From Ancistrus triradiatus (taxonomy: Eukaryota; Chordata; Actinopteri; Siluriformes; Loricariidae), in assembly GCA_025084515.1 (NCBI GenBank), contig JAJAGP010003180.1, positions 1 through 64,000 on the forward strand: a stretch of 64,000 nt of DNA, given 5' to 3'. The notes under the pieces are model-generated. The model was not told where the DNA came from and ran no database searches. It was given only the letters and a program-made list of their open reading frames with translations. This document shows, one piece after another, positions 55,516 through 64,000 of the stretch (the first letter of the stretch is position 1; each line of letters opens with the position of its first letter). A program made the position numbers and the translations under genes.

Positions 55516-57494
55516 TAGAAATATATTTCACTTAAGTACTTAACATACCATACAAAATATAATAAAACCAGCTTAATGTTTTAAGGCATCTTATTTACAT
55601 TACAAGTTTGAGTAAGATGAACTTTTGAGCAGAAAGTCTTTCCGACATAACATGATAAGTCAAAAACAGATGTTATTACGAAATCAACAATTGCGTTTGT
55701 AGAATTAATGTTCCAACAAAGTTTGTTAGTTAATAGGACTTCAATAACTTGCAAATAATTCGTAATTACATCTGTTGCTTTTAAAATTATTTAGGAAGAT
55801 TCAAAAGACAAAGCTTGCTGTAACACAGCAACAACTTAAGACAGAGGTTTGACAAACGTGTACAACAGTTTAGATTTAGCTACATTTGGGACATCTGTGT
55901 ACAATTTCTTCCCAAATGACCTTGTGTGTGATGAAGTCTTTAATCAGGGAATCCGCCAGGGATTTTGGGCCCCATGAAAGGATATCCCATTGGGTCACAC
56001 CATGTCACCACCACATGGCCATCGCAATCCTGACAATACATTGGTACTGTCTGTAAGAAATGAGCTAAAGGACATCCTTTGCAATTTTGATGTATTTTAA
56101 TGGTAAAATTCTTGAAGGGAAACTAAACATTAATGTATAACTTAAAAGGAATATAACTTAAATATTAAATATTAACCTGCATTATGGCAACAGGAAGTGG
56201 CAGGGACAGCGTAGCTTGCTGAAAGATTACTTGTATAAAGGTTTGCATCTAGGGGACTGCATTACAAAATATGCCTAGCGACACACCTGTTTACAGGTAA
56301 CATTCATTTACAAAAACACCAATTAGGAAAGATTATAAATTACTTGTTGCTATTTATGGTGAGTCATTTAATTTCTTTTTAGGATGACCCGAGATACAGA
56401 GAGCATTTGGAAAACCTGTGGCAATGAATGATATGAACATTCTTTAGATTCTTTCTTGTTTAAATACACAGATGTTGTTTAAATATCTGACTTTTTTTGT
56501 AAATTCTCTGCAGGACAAACACATACCATGGTGTGATCACTAATAAACTACATTTCATATAAATTTTATATAACACAGTTCCAAGTGCACCATTTGAGTA
56601 TTTTAATAGCCTCTTTAAATACGCGTGCTCGTGACCTACAGCACGTTTTTGAATGTGAACTTGGGTAACCTTAGCTTTAATGCACTCAGAGGGACTTGGC
56701 AAGGTTCATGAAGACACTACAAAGCGCCAGGGTTTGGGAGGTGGATGTGAGTATTCAGGGAAATCACAAACATCACACCACAGTTTGGAGTATTACTGTC
56801 ACCACGACGTTGTAAAGTTACCATAGTTACGCAGCTCAGACAGCAGATCGTAACTGTGTATGAACTTTTATAATTAAATAATGAAGTTCCTCATTTCCTT
56901 GAGCTTCAGAGTCTCCCCAAATGTGTTTGGTAGGTATTTCACGAATAGCGCATTTAATTCCAGGGTTGCCAAATATCATGATAGAAACAAGCAAGCAGGT
57001 CTATGGAAACAAGTCCAAAAGAAGCAAAGTGTCTTAGAAGAAGCGGACCTGCAACCGTGTTTGATTTTCCTACACACTTCTGTGATGGCTCTACACTCTA
57101 TATGGTGTGCATGTGCTGAGAAATCTGATTACTGGGAATAAAATCCAGCTGACTTTCTGATTTCAATCTGATTTGTTGGAGTTTTCTGTTTCCATAATCG
57201 GATAACTACAGAATAACCGGATAACTACAGAAATCCGATTGGATTATAAGTGCATGTGAACCACACAATGCTGAGCTTCTTTGGTATATATCCCGCCTCT
57301 GGCAAGGCAAGGTAATTTGGAGCCATTGCCTCATTTGACACCACTCAGGGGTGTCCCTACATTATAGATGTGGCTGAATCAAAAATAACATGATAACAAG
57401 GCTTGGGTGTGAGAATAAACAAATGTAGCATCATGTTATAGTCACGTAAAATTTTTTTTTAGAACGAACGTAATAAAAGTAACATGATTCCAAG
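55516..57494. other. Gene-free spacer
   Basis: Mostly unclassified. A short duplication 'cggataactacaga' occurs twice at about 57199-57235. Confidence 0.35.
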
Positions 57495-57599
57495 GGACTT
57501 GATTGTCACAGCAGTTAAGATAGTAGACTGTTGACCAGAAGGTCCAGGGTTCAAATCCCAGCACTGCAAAGCTGGCACTGTAGGGTTGTAAATGTAAAT
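57495..57599 (+). mobile_element. Short SINE copy, internally deleted
   Basis: Head 'cagcagttaagatagtagac', B-box gggttcaaatccc, then a direct jump from 'gctggcactgtagg' to the last tail bases gtaaatgtaaat. Confidence 0.8.
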
Positions 57600-58929
57600 C
57601 TGACCCAAAATGAGATGAGCCTAGTGATCTTGAATCGTCCTCCCCATTGCCACGTTGTGTCCTTTGACAGTCTGTCTCACGAATGCAGATGTGACGAATA
57701 AAACCTGGTGACGTACAAAAGTCTGAACACTTTACAATGTTCGCTCGCCCACGTGGGAAAATGCTAAAAGATACCGAAGATTATGACACACCAATACACA
57801 GTGGTTTTCTGACCCCGAGAAATAGCAAGGGAAGACTGCGCTGTGGTTTGGTTTCTATTCTGTTCTTCAATACATGGTTCAAAATGCATGAGTCACATTT
57901 CATTATAGCATTATGCCTGTAAATCTGTCAAAACCTGTTTAAGGATACGAATGTCTGACAGTTACTGTTGGCATTTTACAAACATACAGTCACCATTTAC
58001 TTTGTTTACAGACATCCAGGTTGGCTGTGCATTGTTGTCTTATAAGCTTGGTCACGCAATGTATGGGACGATATGCTTTATATAAGGAAATCCTTTCATG
58101 TGAGCAGATTGTGATATTGCTACTGCAGAATCTTTCCAAGAAATAGGACGTTGGAATTTGTTCATTTGTTATAAGGGGACACCCTGGTCTGGTTTGCTTG
58201 CACTACCACAAACCCAGTCCCCTAGGCCTGCAGGAACTCTGAAACTTGCCAGGTAGAAACCCCTGGTGAGGCAGAACAAAGTACACAGACAATGAAGACC
58301 CAAGGAACTGGATGTGACCTGAAGTGAGACCCAGAACAACCCTCAGGAACTATGGTATAACCCAGAGAAGAGTCAATCATCACCTTGCTAGTGACTGGAT
58401 ACGAATCAGAATGGCTCAGATGGTAGAGCAGTGGTGACCAATGATAACTCTTGCTTCATATCATACAGCTAGTGAGGAGAGGATTGACCTTTGATTTCTA
58501 TGTAGTGAGACCCTCCTTGTTGGGATATGAAAACAAGATCCCCCCCATATTGATCAGAGGGCCAGTTCATCACCCTTTGGTTTTGGTTTCTTCATTGTTT
58601 ATCTGTCTTGATCATACCCTGGGATTCCCCGTTCCATCCGCTGAGTCATCAGAGTTCATAAAGTCGTTTAATGATCGTTCTTTTGTTCATTTTCAGTAAC
58701 TGTTTGATCACGAGAGCCTCAGTGGATCTGGATGCCATCCCGGAAAATCAGGCAAAAAAGTCGGAACAAAGGGTTCCAATAAATAACAGCACACTATACA
58801 GTTCATCACAGGGCACCACCCACTCGCCCATTCTCACCTAGGGGTGATTTAGCATAGCCAGTGAATCTGCTGGCATGGTTTCTCTCCAGGTTCTTTACCT
58901 GACATGCAAGCCCACATAATACATTCGTT
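57600..58929. other. Spacer with repeat fragments
   Basis: 58180-58390 pairs with 46824-47030. 58795-58895 resembles the 'cctaggggtgatttag' dispersed repeat. No gene. Confidence 0.4.
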
Positions 58930-59425
58930 TTTGACTTTTTTCTTCAGACAATCACCTTTTTATGTTTGATCAGAACAGACAAAAGTACCAGCATCATCTC
59001 CTTGGCCAATGCAGATGCTGATTCATTGCTGAATATCACTTTCATCCAATCATTCACCTTCTCTTTATGTAACTTTAACCTTGTTTTCTGCTGTTTAGGT
59101 GTTTGTGTTGGTTTTTATTTGGCTTTTCTATATGGGAATCCCATTCAAATGATTTCTTACTGTTCTATCACAAATGTTGACCGCTGTTTCCGTCCATTAT
59201 GCTTTCATTTTCTTTGTTGTGCGTTTTCTAGGCATATTGCATTGAGTTCTCTATCCTGATGCTTTGTCATCTGGCTTGAAATACTTTGTACTTGCACCAA
59301 ATTTTAGACACAGCTGACTTTGAATAAACAACACCTTCTGCCACACTCCTTGTTTGATTACCTTTTGAAGATTTTTTATAATCCTTTCCATTGTTTCAGC
59401 TAAGTCTCTTGATGGGGCCATGTTT
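58930..59425 (-). mobile_element. Tc1-like transposase remnant (family H)
   Basis: On the minus strand from 59421: MAPSRDLAETMERIIKNLQK, then in broken frames VWQKVLFIQSQLCLKF, NICDRTVRNHLNGIPI and, near 59000, ICIGQGDDAGTFV, words of a known fish Tc1 transposase. Several stops; the catalytic D-D-E set is incomplete because the C-terminal half is gone. Confidence 0.7.
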
Positions 59426-60564
59426 TCTTTCAGTTATCCAAGTCTAACTGCAGACTAATATGCATGCTTAGAATATCGCAGGTATTTCTTCTAGAAATAC
59501 AAACAACGTGATTCCATAATTTTTCCTCAAACACTGAGTGATTCCTTACTTTTCTTTTACTTGATCTAGAAACAATATGTGAGTAATTGCAATCATGAAA
59601 TCTGATTTGTTGCATTTCAGTATATTCCAAGGAAGAAGTTGTTTCTTTCTAGTAATGGCTTCAGGTGCATTTGTACTTTAAACTTCTCAATGAAATTCAA
59701 ACATTGAGAAATAAAGTAAATCAGAAGTCGGGCAGATGTTTTCATGTAGTGCAGGAAATTCCACTAAGCATTAAGTTGTTTAATCATGCCTCAGGATTCA
59801 AAATCGACTCCTGAAAACACACAGTTCCTAAGCTCAAACTTTTCTAAATGCCATGTCTCCTGAGTTTAAGAGGGCCATTAGAAAAGGAATTAGTGATGGG
59901 GACAGTCTGTCTGTGAGTGTTTAGATGTTTGGTCAGATCAAAATGTTGGACATTCAACACAGTAGAGAAATGTATAATAACAGTATATTAATAACATCCA
60001 AAAAGATATTTAGCAAATTCCACACGTAAAACTGGAGTTTTTAAATGATTTTGCTATGTAGACACCTTCACTTTCATCTGGTCAGGTGAGCATTTTACAC
60101 AAGACACAAGCCTGATTCAGTCACTTTTGACTTGTGGTAGTATTTGCCCACAGTAAAATGTGTGTCTCTATTTATTCTGAGTACCTAAATATACTTAAAC
60201 GTCCTACATACATACAGCTTGGTCAAATCTATTTCACATGTTGCTGAGTTCTGCAATGTGCCAAAGCTTTCCCTTCAGACACAAGCATGAAGTGCATTCT
60301 TAGTATTGCAGTGAGGAGTTCCCATCAGCAGTCAAATTATGAACCCAATCAGCAGGGCTATTTATTGTTGAATGCCAGTTTGCATGCCTGTGATCCAAGT
60401 GTTTAAATGTATTGCATTGTATGATTGCTTCCTGAATGATCATTAAATTGTCATGACTTGTTTGATTTAGACCCAGGCACAATATTGGTTTTGACCTCTG
60501 GGAGCACTAGAGGGGAATCCAGATTATGTTTAGGTCTCAGAGAAGAAGGACTTTCCTTACTATT
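59426..60564. other. Gene-free spacer
   Basis: Nothing recognisable. Confidence 0.3.
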
Positions 60565-60905
60565 ATATGAGCCATTCCGTCGAATGGGTGCCTTTTCTGT
60601 CCCACAGTGATGCAAATGCAAATGGAAGGTTTATAATTTAAAACATTAATAAAAACTACCTAGAACACTGAAAAATAACTTTTTTAAAATTATTAATTAA
60701 ATTTGTTAGCTGTCCCTAGTCTCTAACATTACACTTTACAATTAAATATAACGATTAAAATTCTTCAGAAATCTTACGTTTTTTTTTTTTGCATTGGTGT
60801 CTCACTCCCATCTGTGCCTTAAATATTTTTTACATAAGAAATCCATAATAATTTAAAATTTTAGTCATGTCCCCAGGTTTGTCCCCAGGTCATGCTATTC
60901 TAACA
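60565..60905 (+). repeat. Unclassified dispersed repeat, copy 2
   Basis: Colinear with 19845-20290, including 'ttaaaacattaataaaaact', 'ttgttagctgtccct' and 'gtcatgtccccaggttt'. Same strand as copy 1. Confidence 0.7.
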
Positions 60906-61024
60906 TGTAGTTTAACAACCGGCAAATGGCACCCATTCAGCGGAAAGACTCATATATTCTATTATATATGACATAATTATATGGTTATTGTATGTTACAT
61001 TATATGTTATTATATGTTACACTA

Positions 61025-63360
61025 GTGAGCTCATTATGTTAGGTCATTGTATTTATGTTAAACCAGTGTGTTGAATGTGTTAAACCAATTTATCTGTTGT
61101 GATAAAACAGTGTGTTTATTTTGTCAAATCCTTGTGTGGTTGCTTTGTTACACCAGCATGTATATTGTTAACCTTTTGTGTTTGTGTTACACTTGTGTGT
61201 TTATTGTGTTTGTCAGGATGTTTATTGTGTTTGTAGTTTGTTTAAGTTTAATCTGTCAAACTACCACATGTTTATGGTGTTGAATGGGTGGCATTCTATT
61301 GTGTTCAAACAGTGTTTGTTTACTGTGTTTGATCAATGTGTGTTTGTTGTGTTTGACCAGTATGTTGTGTATTGTCATGTCTTTATTGTGTTCGGCCAGT
61401 GTGTGTTTGTTGTGTCTGGCCAGTGTGAGTTTATTGTGTTTAGAGGCGTATGTTCACTGTGTTCAGTATGTATGTGTTTAATTATTTAAAACAAATGCAT
61501 GTTTATTTTGTTACCAGTGTAGTTGTTATGTTAAACTTGTGTGTATGTTAAACCCAGTGTGTTTGTTGTCTTAAGCCAGTGTGTTTGTTGTGTTAAACCC
61601 AGTGTGTTTGTTGTGTTAAACCAGTGTGTTTGTTGTGTTAACCCAGGGTGTTTGTTGTGTTAAACCCGGTGTGTTTGTTGTCTTAAACCTGTTTGTTGTG
61701 TTAAAGCAGTGTGTTTGTTGTGTTAAACCCGGTGTGTTTGTTGTCTTAAACCTGTTTGTTTGTTGTGTTAAAGCATTGTGTGTTTGTTGTGTCACTCCAG
61801 TGTTTTTTGTTTTGTAACCCAGGTTTTTGTTTTGTGTTTAAAAGCAGTGTGTTTTGTTTGTTAAAGCATTGTGTTTTGTTGTGTTTAAACGCCAGTGTGT
61901 TTTTTGTTTGTGTTAACCCAGGGTGTTTTGTTGTGTTAACCCAGTGTGTTTGTGTGTTAACCCAGGGTGGTTTGTTGTTGTTTAAGACCCATTGTGTTTG
62001 TTTGTGTTAACCCAGGGTGTTTGTGGTGTTAAACCAGTGTGTTTTTGTGTTAAACCAGTTTTGTTTGTTGTGTTAACGCAGTGGTAGATGTTATGTTAAA
62101 ACTATGTTATGTTTCACCCAGTGTGTTTGTTTGTCTTAAAGCCAGTGTGTTTGTGTGGTAACCCAGTGTGTTTTGTTGTTTAAACCATTTGTTTGTTGTG
62201 TTAACCCAGGGTGTTTGTTGTGTTAAACCCTGTGTGGTGTTGTCTTAAAGTTTTGTGTGGTAAAGCAGTGTGTTTGTGTGTGTTAAACCCGGTTGTGTTT
62301 GTTGTCTTAAACCTGTTTGTTTGTTGTGTTTAAAGTCAGTGTGTTTGTTGGTTTAAAATCCCAGTGTGTTTGTTTTGTTAACCCAGGGGGTGTTTGTTTG
62401 TGTTAAAGCAGTGTGTTTTTTGTGTTAAAGCTAGTGTGTTTGTTTGTGTTAACCCAGTTTGTGTTGGTTTGGTGTTAACACGGGGTGTTTGTTGTGTTTA
62501 AAACCCAGTGTGTTTGGTTGTGTTAACCCAGGGTGTTGTTGGTTGTTAAACCCAGTGTGTGTTTGTTGTGTTAACCCCGTGTGTTTGTTGTGTTAAACCC
62601 CGTGTGTTGTTGTGTTTTTACAACCAGTTTGTTTTGTTGTGTTACAGCAAGTGTAGATGTTAGTGTAAACTAGTGTGTATGTTAAACCAGTTTGTTTGTT
62701 GTCTTAAGACAGGGTGTTTGTTGTGTTAAACCCAGTTGTGTTTGTTGTGTAAAACCCGTTGTGTTTGTTGTGTTAACCCAGGGTGTTTGTTGTGTTAAAC
62801 CTGTGTGGTTTGTTTGTCTTAATCCAGTGTGTTTGTTTTGTTAACCCAGGGTGTTTGTTGTGTTAAAGCAGTGTGTTTGTTGTGTTAAAGCAGTGTGTTT
62901 GTTGTGTTAAACCCAGTGTGTTTGTTGTGTTAAACCCAGTGTGTTTGTTTTGTTAACCCAGGGTGTTTGTTGTGTTAAAGCAGTGTGTTTGTTGTGTTAA
63001 AGCAGTGTGTTTGTTGTGTTAAACCCAGTGTGTTTGTTGTGTTAAACCCAGTGTGTTTGTTGTGTTAACCCAGGGTGTTTGTTGTGTTAAACCCAGTGTG
63101 TTTGTTGTGTTAAACCAGTTTGTTTGTTGTGTTAAAGCAGTGTAGATGTTATGTTAAACTAGTGTGTATGTTATGTTAAACTAGTGTGTATGTTTGTTGT
63201 GTTAAATCAGAGTGTTTTTTGTTTTAAATAATTGTTTGTGTATTTATTGTGCCAAACCAGTGTGCAGTTGTTGTGTTACAATAACGTGTGCTTATTTTAT
63301 TACCACAATGTATGTTTATTATATAACAACAATGCTTGATTATCAGGTTAAACCACTGAA
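61025..63360 (+). repeat. Large G/T-rich minisatellite (unit about 22-23 bp)
   Basis: About 100 units of the type gtgtgtttgttgtgttaaac plus cca. Three main variants alternate: '...gttaaacccagt', '...gttaacccaggg' and '...gttaaagcagt'. Units are degenerate at both edges (61025-61550 and 63160-63360), cleanest at 61560-61790 and 62830-63160, and very indel-rich at 61800-62830. The plus strand has very few C or A outside the TTAAACCC core. Cys/Val-rich open frames across it are by-products of the repeat. Confidence 0.95.
62831..63054 (+). repeat. Perfect 112-bp higher-order duplication
   Basis: 62831-62942 and 62943-63054 are identical base for base. Each consists of five minisatellite units in the order AACCCAGGG, AAAGCAG, AAAGCAG, AAACCCAG, AAACCCAG. 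Confidence 0.95.
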
Positions 63361-63419
63361 TGATTGTTGTGTGCAGCAGTTGTGTTGATTGTGTTATTTA
63401 ACGTTATCCTACAGACAGT

Positions 63420-63880
63420 AACATTTCAGGGATAATCTGTTCTGGCTCAGTCTGAATCTCACACACACACAACAGTAGGGCACTTGGTAGTGCACTTGAA
63501 TAAAGCTGATAGGGTTCTTAAATGGAGCCGATATGTGTAGGGCAGCCGTTTGATCCCGCTCCTGATTTCAAAGTGAACGCTATCTGATCTGCCTCCATTA
63601 GTGAGGGAGCCAATCAGAACGGCTCACTCTGCGTGTAATACCTGTATCAGCTTTCAGTGATCAGACCGATAGCGCTGCTGATGCAGACGGGGAAAACCCG
63701 TTTATTGTCAAGTGAACTGAAAGCTCTTTATGGCTGCACAATGGCAGCGCGTTTTCTTCCATGCCGTTTGATCTCTGTTATAATTCATTCCCTAATTAAT
63801 CTCTGAGCATCTAGATACAGGAATGAGCAGCGCTTGAAGTGACTCGTGTGTAATAAAGGGGACCTAAATTGAGCTACAGT
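63420..63880. other. Possible conserved non-coding element
   Basis: After the minisatellite the sequence becomes balanced in composition and free of repeats, with long unique-looking stretches such as gctgcacaatggcagcgcg and ccctaattaatctctgagc. Without alignment this is only suspicion. Confidence 0.25.
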
Positions 63881-63894
63881 GTGTATGACAGTCA

Positions 63895-63976
63895 TTGACA
63901 ATATGTTGTATATGATCGTTATACCATTGCTAAAACATCAAATCTAATGGTGGCCTAAGACTTTTGAATACCACTG
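63895..63976. mobile_element. Tc1 family C end fragment
   Basis: 'ctaatggtggcctaagactt' preceded by 'ataccattgctaaaacatca' matches the family-C subterminal repeat. Confidence 0.65.
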
Positions 63977-64000
63977 CATATTCTTGCATTTTATTAAACA

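Noticed and set aside
61068..62010. Cys/Val/Leu-rich open frames (MFVVLTQGVCCVKPG type)
   Set aside because: They are translations of the G/T minisatellite; unit indels shift the frame and no non-repeat sequence is included.
1..64000. CRISPR arrays, operons, phage or virus genes
   Set aside because: None seen; the DNA is a vertebrate nuclear sequence, and the tandem arrays lack the repeat-spacer pattern.

Overview
The window is vertebrate, almost certainly teleost fish, nuclear DNA. It holds two intact single-coding-exon voltage-gated potassium channel genes of the Shaker (Kv1) family in a landscape dominated by decayed transposons. Evidence for fish is the Kv1.2/Kv1.3 coding sequences, many Tc1/mariner remnants of teleost type, a tRNA-derived SINE with an L2-type tail, and abundant CA/TG and other simple repeats. 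Species cannot be fixed from sequence alone; an otophysan such as a catfish is a weak guess.

Layout. 1-970: deleted Tc1 copy. 970-3100: old repeats. 3110-8815: kcna2 (+), with a CpG-rich promoter, a 5'UTR exon ending in a consensus donor, an intron filled with repeats, and one coding exon (494 aa). 8816-33900: gene-free spacer with at least seven Tc1-like insertions (one palindromic, one pair nested), an L2 LINE fragment carrying a SINE, dispersed repeats and microsatellites. 33925-35493: kcna3 (-), 522 aa, with a CCAAT/TATA arrangement upstream. The two genes are convergent, about 25 kb between stop codons. 35500-61000: no confident gene. This part holds a 36-bp-unit minisatellite in two blocks, more SINEs and Tc1 relics, an 85-bp MITE, a possible CTCF/ZNF143 promoter-insulator at 48.9-49.1 kb, and many dispersed repeats. 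61025-63360: a 2.3-kb G/T-rich minisatellite with a perfect 112-bp higher-order duplication. 63400-63880: possibly a conserved non-coding element.

Function. Kv1.2 and Kv1.3 alpha subunits both have the T1 domain needed for co-assembly, a full S1-S6 core, the TVGYGD filter and a C-terminal TDV PDZ ligand, so both should give functional delayed-rectifier channels and could form heterotetramers where co-expressed.

I found no convincing new gene system. The most unusual items are the large G/T minisatellite, the Tc1 palindrome with a transposon end on both sides, the multi-layer nested insertions, the visible SINE-LINE tail partnership, the clustered RFX X-box motifs, and the CTCF plus ZNF143 site pair that may mark an unannotated promoter.
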